A stretch of DNA of 13,283 nt, taken from NCBI GenBank assembly GCA_964582985.1, contig CAZOUM010000068.1, positions 1 through 13,283 of the forward strand, given 5' to 3'. Numbering within the stretch: position 1 is the stretch's first letter; every line of letters begins with the position of its first letter. The notes beneath the pieces were generated by a model. It did not search any database. It saw only the letters and a program-made list of their open reading frames with translations, and had not been told where the DNA came from. This document shows positions 1-7,767 of this stretch, in pieces. The translations under genes were made by a program, and so were the position numbers. This DNA is from CAZQYB01 sp964582985 (GTDB lineage Bacteria > Planctomycetota > Phycisphaerae > Sedimentisphaerales > Anaerobacaceae).

Positions 1-1528
1 TATCTTCGCGAATAATATCCAGCAGCACCTGCTCGCTGCCCAATATCGCTTCGTAATTCTCTATCTGCTCCGTAAGGTCGGCATATTCTTTAGCAAGCTT
101 TTTTATCTCTAAGCCCGTCAGCCGCTGCAATTGCATCGTTAAAATCGCATCGGCTTGTGGGCCCGTGAGGAACTGGTCGGATTTGCTTTTTTCCTTTATA
201 AAAGCTTCCGGCAAAATCTCTCTAAGCGTAGCCGTCTCAGTCAATCGCAGCGGCTTTTTCATTAAGTTAAGCTTTGCCGTCGGCGCATCGGGAGATTTCT
301 TTATCAGCTCAATGATTTCATCGATGTCACTGACCGCCAGAATAAGACCTTCCAGAATATGGGCCCTGTTTCTGCATCTTCGCAGCAGGTACCGGCTCCG
401 CCTGAGGATAACCATCTTGCGATGGTCAATAAAGCAGTTGAGCATCTCTTTGATATTAAGTGTTTCCGGCCTGTTATTGACCAGCGCGATATTCGCAACC
501 GCAAACGTGCCCTGCAGATGTGTATAGCGATACAGCTTATTGAGTAAAACTTCCGCATTCGTCTCTCTTCTTAAGTCAACAACAATTCGCAGGCCGTGAC
601 GGTCGGACTCATCTCTGACATCCGCCGCCTCCGACATATGGCCCGCTTGAATGCACTCCGCTATCTTCGAGACAATCGTGGTCTTAACAACCATATAGGG
701 AATTTCGGTTATTACTATTCTTTCACGACCTTTCTTGTCTGCTTCGATCTCGGCCTTGCCGCGGAGTGTCAGATGTCCCCGCCCCGTCGTGTACGCATCG
801 GCAATACCTTTTTTGCCGCAGATGATTCCGCCGGTAGGAAAGTCCGGCCCGGGCAGCCGTTTCATAATATCCTTGAAACCGCAGTCCGGGTCTTCAACTA
901 CCAAAAGCAGCGCATCGCAAACCTCTGTTATATTGTGAGGCGGAATATTGGTCGCCATGCCCACGGCAATTCCCGTCGAGCCGTTGACCAGAAGATTTGG
1001 AAACTTTGAGGGCAGCACCGTCGGCTCCGACCGAGTCTCATCATAGTTTGGCACAAAACCCACCGTATCATGATTAATATCTTCGAGCATCTCCATAGCC
1101 GGCGCAGCCATTCGCGCCTCGGTATATCTCATCGCCGCAGGCGGGTCGGCGTCGATACTGCCGAAGTTGCCCTGTGGGTCAATCAGCGGGTAACGCATAT
1201 GCCATTCCTGCCCCATACGCACCAGCGTCCCGTAAGTCGCCTGGTCGCCGTGCGGATGGTAGTTCCCGCTCGTATCACCCACAATTTTAGCGCACTTTCG
1301 GTGCTTGCTTCGAGGCCCAAGATTCAAGTCATTCATCGCAGCCAATATCCGCCTTTGCGACGGCTTCAAACCATCGCGCACATCAGGCAGGGCACGCGAA
1401 ACTATCACGCTCATCGCGTAGTTCAGATACGAATTCTTCAGCTCATCGAGAATCTGCATGTCCTCGAAATGCTCTCGGACTTGCTTGACTTTCTTTACCC
1501 CGTTAGAAATTTTACCTTTTCGCACCAT
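1..1528 (-). CDS. gyrA: DNA gyrase subunit A, N-terminal 509 residues (runs off left edge)
   Basis: The product is the breakage-reunion subunit of the type IIA topoisomerase that, with GyrB, introduces negative supercoils in the cytoplasm. Reading the minus strand from ATG at 1528 gives the conserved GyrA start of the catalytic core: SVIVSRALPDVRDGLKP (about residues 40-56), then HPHGDQATYG (91-100), QGNFGSIDADPPAAMRYTEA (119-138) and NLLVNGSTGIAVGMATNIPP further on. The catalytic tyrosine is Tyr135 (codon 1124-1126), equivalent to E. coli Tyr122. The winged-helix, tower and part of the coiled-coil regions are present. The C-terminal beta-pinwheel and its GyrA box lie outside the window, so a ParC-type paralogue is not strictly excluded. 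An in-frame TAG upstream fixes the start at 1528 or the adjacent GTG, although no good Shine-Dalgarno precedes it. Codons 7-11 (ISNGV) come from a repeat arm. The quinolone-contact positions are Gln96 and Gly100 instead of the usual Ser and acidic residue. Confidence 0.93.
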   Translation of the reverse strand, partial: MVRKGKISNGVKKVKQVREHFEDMQILDELKNSYLNYAMSVIVSRALPDVRDGLKPSQRRILAAMNDLNLGPRSKHRKCAKIVGDTSGNYHPHGDQATYGTLVRMGQEWHMRYPLIDPQGNFGSIDADPPAAMRYTEARMAAPAMEMLEDINHDTVGFVPNYDETRSEPTVLPSKFPNLLVNGSTGIAVGMATNIPPHNITEVCDALLLVVEDPDCGFKDIMKRLPGPDFPTGGIICGKKGIADAYTTGRGHLTLRGKAEIEADKKGRERIVITEIPYMVVKTTIVSKIAECIQAGHMSEAADVRDESDRHGLRIVVDLRRETNAEVLLNKLYRYTHLQGTFAVANIALVNNRPETLNIKEMLNCFIDHRKMVILRRSRYLLRRCRNRAHILEGLILAVSDIDEIIELIKKSPDAPTAKLNLMKKPLRLTETATLREILPEAFIKEKSKSDQFLTGPQADAILTMQLQRLTGLEIKKLAKEYADLTEQIENYEAILGSEQVLLDIIRED

Positions 1529-1588
1529 ATTCTTATTAAATATTCCTGTCTACCCCGTCGTGCAATTCCTGCGAATTTCTAACGAGGT
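1497..1588. repeat. Small inverted-repeat element overlapping the gyrA start
   Basis: The left arm ACCCCGTTAGAAAT (1497-1510) is the reverse complement of the right arm ATTTCTAACGAGGT (1575-1588) with one mismatch. They enclose 64 bp. The element contains the gyrA start codon and most of its leader, and the left arm is translated as codons 7-11 of GyrA. The same 14-bp arm recurs at 1663-1676 and 1794-1807, so this is a local family rather than a chance palindrome. Confidence 0.7.
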
Positions 1589-1592
1589 TCAT
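1536..1592 (-). CDS. Possible 18-codon upstream ORF (leader peptide) before gyrA
   Basis: On the minus strand, ATG at 1592 is preceded by GGAG with 5-nt spacing and opens an 18-residue frame (MNLVRNSQELHDGVDRNI) that stops with TAA 7 nt before the gyrA ATG. The ribosome binding site here is better than the one in front of gyrA, so translational coupling is possible. The peptide is largely translated repeat arm and resembles no protein I know. It may be an accident of the repeat insertion, so coding status is uncertain. Confidence 0.25.
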   Translation of the reverse strand: MNLVRNSQELHDGVDRNI

Positions 1593-1634
1593 AAGTTCTC
1601 CGTCGTCTTTAACAATCGAAATTCAACGCCGGAT

Positions 1635-1663
1635 AGAATACCCCCAACCACCCAAAAAGTCAA
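1635..1663 (-). promoter_or_regulatory. Predicted sigma70-type promoter for gyrA
   Basis: On the minus strand, TTGACT (1658-1663, five of six consensus bases) is followed by a 17-bp spacer and TATTCT (1635-1640, four of six). Transcription would begin near 1628 and give a leader of about 100 nt containing the 18-codon ORF. The -35 box overlaps the outer end of the repeat arm at 1659-1676, so the repeat may have supplied it. This is a prediction from spacing and consensus only. Confidence 0.4.
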
Positions 1664-1811
1664 CCCCGTTAGAAATAAGACCGTGAGGACTCTGTCCTGC
1701 TTGCCCAGTCAGGAGTGAGTCGCCAACGGGCCCTGGCACGGCTTCGTCCCGGAATCCTAACGGGGCCAACGCCCTCACTTGTAACGGCAAAGAATTTCTA
1801 ACGGGGTCAAC
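1659..1811. repeat. About 150-bp inverted-repeat (MITE/REP-like) element
   Basis: The arms ACCCCGTTAGAAAT (1663-1676) and ATTTCTAACGGGGT (1794-1807) are perfect 14-bp inverted repeats. Both are bordered outside by near-matching bases (GTCA on the left, CAAC on the right). A shorter internal copy, CCTAACGGGG, occurs at 1756-1765. The interior is GC-rich with no credible gene. Translated on the minus strand it gives a repeat-type peptide with DPVRN near one end and ISNGV near the other. I believe this signature recurs in environmental planctomycete and Omnitrophota genomes, but I could not check that. Confidence 0.7.
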
Positions 1812-1856
1812 AATCCCAACACCAAAATCCCCTTCCACCGCGATTAATTGCTTTGC

Positions 1857-1872
1857 TCCGCCTTCAGACGGA
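1857..1872. repeat. Short palindrome, TCCGCC/GGCGGA family (variant copy)
   Basis: TCCGCC (1857-1862), loop TTCA, GACGGA (1867-1872) form a 6-bp stem with one mismatch. It resembles the TCCGCC-GAA-GGCGGA palindromes at 12542-12556 and 13188-13213 and may be a decayed member of the same dispersed family. The rest of 1812-2008 holds no gene I can support. Confidence 0.4.
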
Positions 1873-2008
1873 CCGCGGCTTGGGTTGACATCACTGCGCG
1901 GCAAGGCAACCTCACTTTCGATTTGCTATCTTGGAAACTTAGATTTCTTTGTGGCTCCGCGTCCGCAGCTTTCAGCTCACTTTTATTCTTATATGGCGCA
2001 GGCTGTAT

Positions 2009-2041
2009 AAAAAAGGCCTATGCCCAATAAGAGCATAGGCC
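2009..2041 (-). terminator. Intrinsic terminator of the LamG/dockerin-like gene
   Basis: On the minus strand, GGCCTATGC (2033-2041) pairs perfectly with GCATAGGCC (2015-2023) across a 9-nt loop and is followed by six T. It lies 27 bp past the stop codon of the giant gene, separating that transcript from gyrA. Confidence 0.9.
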
Positions 2042-2067
2042 CCAAAGTCCACAAGCTAAATCACTGA

Positions 2068-5000
2068 TTACTCAGGCCATAGTCTCCTCTTAAGCCAGTT
2101 GTCGGCAAGTTTAGCATAGTCTTTCAAGTTGACGATTCTGTCGCCCAGTGTCTCCAGATTGTAGATGTTAGCCGCCGACTGCACAGTGAAGATTCCCGTC
2201 TCATCGGTGGCGATGTACGCAATCTCCGCAGCCGACAGGGCCCGGTCGTAAACGCGGACGTCATCTATCAGGCCTTCAAACGGACGGTTCTTGGAGTCCG
2301 AGCGGTTACCTATTGCCAGATCAGCGGTATTCTGGGAGAGAAATACTATGGCACCTATATTTACATCGTTGTTCGTGGCCGCAAGCTCACCATTTATGTA
2401 GCACTTTACAGTGTCGCCGTCGTAGGTCCCAGCCAAATGATTCCATGCACCCTGCTCGAGCGCATGGCTGTTTACGTCGTACTTGTTATAGTCCTCGGCA
2501 TCGGGATAATTGCCGTCACGCACCAGGAAGGTACACTCGTCATCTTCGTCAATCTCCAGGCCGAATGTCTCCCTGTTGTCTGCGCCCTTGACCACTATGC
2601 GAGAATTGTCCTGCTTGTCGGAATATTTGATCCATGCGCACACGGTCAGCTCGTATTTTGGCTTGAGCGCGTTTGCATCCGGCACGAGGACCCTGCCGCC
2701 GTCGAACCGCAGAGCGTTCCCATCGTGGCCGGCATCAGCCCAGAAGACATTAGTGTACAACGTCTCTATCACACCGTTATTGTCATAGCCGGCGTAGTCG
2801 GTGACGTTGCTGTCAGGCTCCTCATCCAGCTTCCACCAGCCAACCAGGTTGGCCTCGCCGGGCGCCTGTACCGGATTGAGATTGACATCGGTCTCAAGCC
2901 AGTCATCCGCCATTATCTCAACGTCTTCCCAGTCAACGGTACAGTCCTCGTTAAGGTCGCCCTCCTGCGCCAGGAGTTCGGGCCTGCACGTGGGCACATA
3001 TAAGTTGATTTCGTCGAAGAATACAGTCCCACCGCTGCTCATGCCGGGGTCGGTCCAGTTGTTCCTGAAACCAAAACCAATACAGATTTTATTGACGTCG
3101 CTGAAGTTAATATTTGTAAAGCGATTCGTCAGGACCTCCCACAGCTGCCAATCCTCAATCTGTACGTCGGTAATCTCTTCCCCTTCGGGAGCTCCGGGCC
3201 CGCCGTACAACACCACTGCATAGTTGGAGTCGTCTTCCAGACCAAGATTCATCTGCTCGTATATTGTGGCAGCGTTGCCGGATTTGCCGTAGAACCACAG
3301 CGATATCACCCGTATATCGTAGTAATCCCAATCATTTGGCTCAAGGCTTATGGTTTGGATCTCAGAATAATAGCCCCAGCCATAGCCATAGTCGAAGTGA
3401 TTAGTATAGTAATAACGCATCGAGTGCTCGCCAATGACCGGCGGTGTTGACCGAAGCGTAATCTGCGCGCCGGAAGTTGGCGGCACAGTTCCTTTATTCC
3501 AGTCATTTTGTGGGGGGTCCTGCGCCGTGTCGTCATCAAAATTGTCTACGACGATGTAATCTGCTACCCTGAACCTCCAGATTTTGCCCGTCCACCCATT
3601 GGGGTCGCACGCGTCGTTGACCTCATCGATACGCCAGTAGTAAGTGACGGTCAAATCAAGAGGGGGGAGCTCATAGGTGCAAGGGTCCTGTTTTCCCTTG
3701 TAGACGCTGGTACCAACAGGCCACGAGTTATTCGCATCCGTGACCTCCTGCTTATTCGTGCCGAAGTATACCTCGTGCCCGTTTACATCTGCCACATAGT
3801 CTCCCGGCTCCCAGGAAAGGTCAGAAGTCGGGGGTGCATCAGGCCGGCCGTCATACGGCTTCGGCTTCCAGGCACGCGTAAGGTCGCCGCCTCTGAACAG
3901 CTCCAACACCTTAGACTCCGGAATTGCATAGTCATAGATTCTAAGGTCGTCCATCCTTCCTTCATAACTGCTGCTTTCCCATATGTAGGCCCCGATCTTG
4001 AACGGTCTGTACCTCAGATTGCTCAGAGTACTCTTGGTAGGGGACTTCGTCTTCATTAAGAAACCGTCAAAGTATATCTTCATTGTCCCCGCAGCTTCAT
4101 CCTTGGTAAAGACAAGGTGGTGCCAGTCGCCTTCCCAGCCGCGAGGGGTAGCAGTGTCCCACAACAGTACGTCGCAACTGTCGTCGCCTGCACGCCATAA
4201 CACATCTCCATCCTCATCCGGGACAACCACCCTCATTGCATAAGGCGCGTTCTCGCCGGTGCTCACATCTAATATCACATGGTCCTTGTCTGTATCCTGA
4301 TCCTCCTGACCGTTTAGCCATACCGAAACGCTTACCCCAGTGATAAGGTGGGTGGTTACCTTAGGTGGCGGCAGCACAGCCGTATCATCATCAAATATCC
4401 GGCAGCCGTCGTACTGACCACCGGTAGGGTCCCAGCCGCCTTCGCCATCATCAACGTCACCGTGATAGCCATGGCCCGAAGCGTCAAGAGCCCTGTCGCT
4501 CATAGACTCATCGAACTTGTAATGCAGGATAAGATGCTCATCCTCAATCACATACTTGGTTATAAACTGCCAGACGACCCCACGATACGGTGGTGGCCCG
4601 CCGCTGTCGTACGTATCAACGCGCCAGTAGTAAACAGTACCGTTTCCGAGAATCTCCGGGGGCGTCCAGCTGTTCGGAGCCCAGGACGTCTCAACAAGAG
4701 CAGTTCCGTCGTTGACGTCGTCGAAATCGGTGCCAAAGTAGATATCGTGCGTAACTGCACCTTGCCCCCGCGTCCACATAAGCGTTACAGTACACGGGTC
4801 AATCTCCGCCTCTCCGCTGTACGGACTGGGACAACTGGCCCATTCATCCCCCGGGAACAGCAGAAACTCGCATGGCGTAAGCGCAATATCATAGATGCGA
4901 ACCTCATCAATCAGGCCGTCGAAAAAGCGGCCCACGTTAACATCATCTTTTTGCGCATAACCGATGGTAACAGGATAATTATTGTCGGCAGGATTCAGGT

Positions 5001-7617
5001 CCGTCTCGTCAGTTTCCTCTTTCAACACACCGTTGAGATAGAACTTCATCCGCTCCTCGTCAGGGTCAGTCCGGTCATAAACCACCGCAAGGTGGACCCA
5101 CTCGCCCTCTACTGCAGTATTCTCTTCCATGCTCTCGCCATTACCGGCATGTTCCCACTGGAATGAGTCGTTGTCACACGGGTCCTGTATTCCAATCATC
5201 CAGGAATCATATTTGCCAATCAAGACGATGTCCCATGCATCATCCAGCCAGTCTTCATTTGGGTCATCACCGTCGACATCCAAATCCTCAGAGAGGTTCT
5301 CCGGCTTTACCCACATCTCGATGGTATACTGGTAACCGTCCAGCCGCAGAGGGTCGAACTCGCCGGGGTCCGGCCTGTACAGACCCACACAAGGGTCAAA
5401 ATCAGCCGACGTGGTGCTCGCATCGATGACAGGGTTGGACTCGCCGTACTTTAACGAACCGCCGGAGCCTGGGTACTTCCAAAACTTTATGTTGTTGTCG
5501 CTATTGTCGGTGATGGGGCTCGGCAGGTCACCGCCCAGGCCGCCGTCAAAATTGTAGTACATTATCAGGCCGCCAACACCTATCGCGCAGTTCCAGAAGT
5601 CGCCCTGGATTATATTGTTGTCGTCGTTTGTATCGATTCGCCAGTAGTAGTTATTGCCCTGGGTAAGTACGGCGGGATAGTTGTTATCGGCGCCACCCAG
5701 AGTGGCCTCCAGCCAAATCGGATTGACGGGCCAGGCATTACTTATCGTAACGTCATCGACATATACCGTATCGCCGGCGTCCAAATCGGCCACCAACCGT
5801 ATCCTGAAGTTGCTTATCAAATAGTTACTGTCGGTTATAGTGTCGGTGAACTCGTGCCAGGCGTCGTTAGGGCCAAGAGCAACCACGTTGAAGTCGTCCA
5901 CATAATCATAGCTGGTGCCGTTATAATAATAGAGTTTGAGCTCGTCCTTTTCGTTTACGTCTTCGGTTCTTCGCACCCAGAAACGTACCTCGATGGCATT
6001 TGTGTAATAGCTTGCATTTACGTCGTCACAGGTCAAAGTCTTGACTCCTGCATCTACGGCCTTGGCAGAATAACTGCCGGAGTGGCTGTAGTTCGAATCG
6101 ATGGTTGCATCATGCTGTACCCAGCCGCCTGGCGTCCAATTCGGGTCAACGCCGGCTTCAAAACCGTCGTCAAACAGAACAATACTCTCCGGAAAATCGG
6201 CGCCGAAGTAGAAATTCTGGCTGGTCGCAGCGCAGCAGGGTGTCCACTCCAAAATTGAACCCGGCAGCGCATTTCTCTGACCGTCCCCCGGACTTGGGTC
6301 ATAGGCCTGTCCGTTCTCAGTGGTAAACTGCCAGATAGCGCCCGTCCACGGACTGGTATTGCAGGCGTCGTTGACCTCGTCAACACGCCAATAATAGGTC
6401 GCGTCCAATTGCAGGCCCGGCGGAGTCCAGCTATTGGAGTCATGGTGCTCCTTAGCGGGAGTCGCGCTTTCATTTACATCACTGAGGCTGGTGCCGAAGT
6501 AAACATTGTGGTCGGCCACGCAATACTCTCCCGGCGCCCAGCTAAGCTGCACACCTATCGGGCAGAGATCTGTCGCGTTATGCCCCGGGCTCGAATCATA
6601 CGCCCTTCTATGTACGAACGAGCAGGTTACTACAATATCTGCTCCGTCAGTGGTAACAAGCGGAATAACAGCGCCGTCGTAGCCGGTTATCTGGCCAATG
6701 TCGATCCAGTTTTGGATATCTTCTTGCTTTTGCGTTCCGGATGCCTCTGTTATTCTCAGCATACCTTCGTTGATATCCAGTATCCACCACGTACCTGCTG
6801 CATCCCATTCACTACACTCAATATATCCGTCATCCAGGTATATCAAGGCACCCCCCATCGGCTCTAATGGTGCTCTAAACCTTTCGCATATCAGTTGAGC
6901 ACCGCCGTCTATAAAAACCTCGAAGAATGAGGCTTCGCGGCCGCTTATCTCAAAATCTCCTGCCTCCGCATCCTCACCACCTCTGTGGTCTTCATCTGGT
7001 GAGCACCTAAGAGTTCCACCAGTGAAGTAGAAATTACCGCTTCCCTCGTCTCCGATCTTCACAAAGCCAACATTGACATCACCGCCGCTCATGTTGTATG
7101 TAACGAAGCCCTCAGTTTCATCAGAACCTCTAAAACCGCCACATACGAAGATATTTGCACCATCGTATATATTATACGTACCTTCTGCATTATCAGGCGT
7201 CCGTAAGTCCATATCCCCTTCGCCACCATTGCCAAGGATTGTGAGCTCCCCACTTACACTAATATTGACATCACCTTCACCGTCCCGCCAGTTCCACTGG
7301 TTCTGGACAACAAGTTTCCCGCCCGGGGCTATGTCTACATCGACCGTCGTGCCTTCGTCTGGACCATCCCCGCCCACGGCAACCACATTTGCGTCGCAAT
7401 CCACTGTGGGGCCGTCGTTAATATCGTGGATAATTACCGTGTCATTGGGCCCCGGCGCTTGGGTGGCAGGCACAGCACCAATCTTCCAATTGCCAGGCGT
7501 GCACCAGGAGTCGTCGCCCCCGACAGCATTCGTCCAGGTGTACTCAACTGCTAAAGCGCTGCCAACCAGACCCAGCACTACAACAATAGAAACCAGGAAT
7601 GCAAGTTTCTTACACAT
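2068..7617 (-). CDS. Giant secreted LamG / carbohydrate-binding-like / dockerin-like multidomain protein
   Basis: This is an exported 1,849-residue protein, probably for binding polysaccharide or attaching at the cell surface. I see no catalytic domain. A Sec signal peptide (1-23, ending in ALA) precedes a beta-solenoid-like region (about 25-330) rich in GG, ISVSGEL and MSGGDV turns. FN3-like modules with the signature YFGT...YYWRVDEVND...W-G-x-x-W-F lie at 338-434, 929-1019 and 1248-1350. A fourth (438-680) is split by a jelly-roll-like insert (about 480-628). LamG-like domains cover about 684-912, 1029-1235 and 1591-1795, two of them carrying GLID(E/D)VR(I/V)YD near the end. A second carbohydrate-binding-like region spans about 1355-1541. 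A good dockerin-type calcium loop (1554-1565: Asp1554, Asn1556, Asp1558, Asp1562, Asp1565) precedes LamG 3. A degenerate second half (1822-1843, VNLKDYAKLADNWL) closes the protein. AAGGAGGT at 7623-7630, 5 nt before ATG, fixes the start. The function is inferred from architecture only. Confidence 0.9.
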   Translation of the reverse strand: MCKKLAFLVSIVVVLGLVGSALAVEYTWTNAVGGDDSWCTPGNWKIGAVPATQAPGPNDTVIIHDINDGPTVDCDANVVAVGGDGPDEGTTVDVDIAPGGKLVVQNQWNWRDGEGDVNISVSGELTILGNGGEGDMDLRTPDNAEGTYNIYDGANIFVCGGFRGSDETEGFVTYNMSGGDVNVGFVKIGDEGSGNFYFTGGTLRCSPDEDHRGGEDAEAGDFEISGREASFFEVFIDGGAQLICERFRAPLEPMGGALIYLDDGYIECSEWDAAGTWWILDINEGMLRITEASGTQKQEDIQNWIDIGQITGYDGAVIPLVTTDGADIVVTCSFVHRRAYDSSPGHNATDLCPIGVQLSWAPGEYCVADHNVYFGTSLSDVNESATPAKEHHDSNSWTPPGLQLDATYYWRVDEVNDACNTSPWTGAIWQFTTENGQAYDPSPGDGQRNALPGSILEWTPCCAATSQNFYFGADFPESIVLFDDGFEAGVDPNWTPGGWVQHDATIDSNYSHSGSYSAKAVDAGVKTLTCDDVNASYYTNAIEVRFWVRRTEDVNEKDELKLYYYNGTSYDYVDDFNVVALGPNDAWHEFTDTITDSNYLISNFRIRLVADLDAGDTVYVDDVTISNAWPVNPIWLEATLGGADNNYPAVLTQGNNYYWRIDTNDDNNIIQGDFWNCAIGVGGLIMYYNFDGGLGGDLPSPITDNSDNNIKFWKYPGSGGSLKYGESNPVIDASTTSADFDPCVGLYRPDPGEFDPLRLDGYQYTIEMWVKPENLSEDLDVDGDDPNEDWLDDAWDIVLIGKYDSWMIGIQDPCDNDSFQWEHAGNGESMEENTAVEGEWVHLAVVYDRTDPDEERMKFYLNGVLKEETDETDLNPADNNYPVTIGYAQKDDVNVGRFFDGLIDEVRIYDIALTPCEFLLFPGDEWASCPSPYSGEAEIDPCTVTLMWTRGQGAVTHDIYFGTDFDDVNDGTALVETSWAPNSWTPPEILGNGTVYYWRVDTYDSGGPPPYRGVVWQFITKYVIEDEHLILHYKFDESMSDRALDASGHGYHGDVDDGEGGWDPTGGQYDGCRIFDDDTAVLPPPKVTTHLITGVSVSVWLNGQEDQDTDKDHVILDVSTGENAPYAMRVVVPDEDGDVLWRAGDDSCDVLLWDTATPRGWEGDWHHLVFTKDEAAGTMKIYFDGFLMKTKSPTKSTLSNLRYRPFKIGAYIWESSSYEGRMDDLRIYDYAIPESKVLELFRGGDLTRAWKPKPYDGRPDAPPTSDLSWEPGDYVADVNGHEVYFGTNKQEVTDANNSWPVGTSVYKGKQDPCTYELPPLDLTVTYYWRIDEVNDACDPNGWTGKIWRFRVADYIVVDNFDDDTAQDPPQNDWNKGTVPPTSGAQITLRSTPPVIGEHSMRYYYTNHFDYGYGWGYYSEIQTISLEPNDWDYYDIRVISLWFYGKSGNAATIYEQMNLGLEDDSNYAVVLYGGPGAPEGEEITDVQIEDWQLWEVLTNRFTNINFSDVNKICIGFGFRNNWTDPGMSSGGTVFFDEINLYVPTCRPELLAQEGDLNEDCTVDWEDVEIMADDWLETDVNLNPVQAPGEANLVGWWKLDEEPDSNVTDYAGYDNNGVIETLYTNVFWADAGHDGNALRFDGGRVLVPDANALKPKYELTVCAWIKYSDKQDNSRIVVKGADNRETFGLEIDEDDECTFLVRDGNYPDAEDYNKYDVNSHALEQGAWNHLAGTYDGDTVKCYINGELAATNNDVNIGAIVFLSQNTADLAIGNRSDSKNRPFEGLIDDVRVYDRALSAAEIAYIATDETGIFTVQSAANIYNLETLGDRIVNLKDYAKLADNWLKRRLWPE

Positions 7618-7761
7618 AATGTACCTCCTTCAAAAAGATTTACCATAAATACGCATTTCGCGGCTATACGCCAAACAATCCGTTGTTTCCAACAAGCATC
7701 GAAAGCCTTCACTTTCACATATTTCCTGCCTGTCCAAAACAACCTTCAACATTCTAATTCT

Positions 7762-7767
7762 ATTATA
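7762..7767 (-). promoter_or_regulatory. Possible -10 box upstream of the giant LamG gene
   Basis: A perfect TATAAT lies on the minus strand about 145 bp before the ATG, which would give a leader of roughly 135-140 nt. I see no convincing -35 hexamer 16-18 bp upstream, so this is only a candidate. Confidence 0.3.

Noticed and set aside
1070..1582. 170-codon plus-strand frame (also 165-527 and 596-1009)
   Set aside because: Antisense to gyrA, whose minus-strand reading is unmistakable.
1623..1904. 93-codon minus-strand frame
   Set aside because: It is a translation of the inverted-repeat element at 1659-1811 and its flanks, with no ribosome binding site or family resemblance.
4348..5166. 272-codon open frame on the plus strand, and several others between 2313 and 7648
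   Set aside because: They lie antisense to the LamG/dockerin-like gene, lack ribosome binding sites and read like shadow frames of its biased codons.
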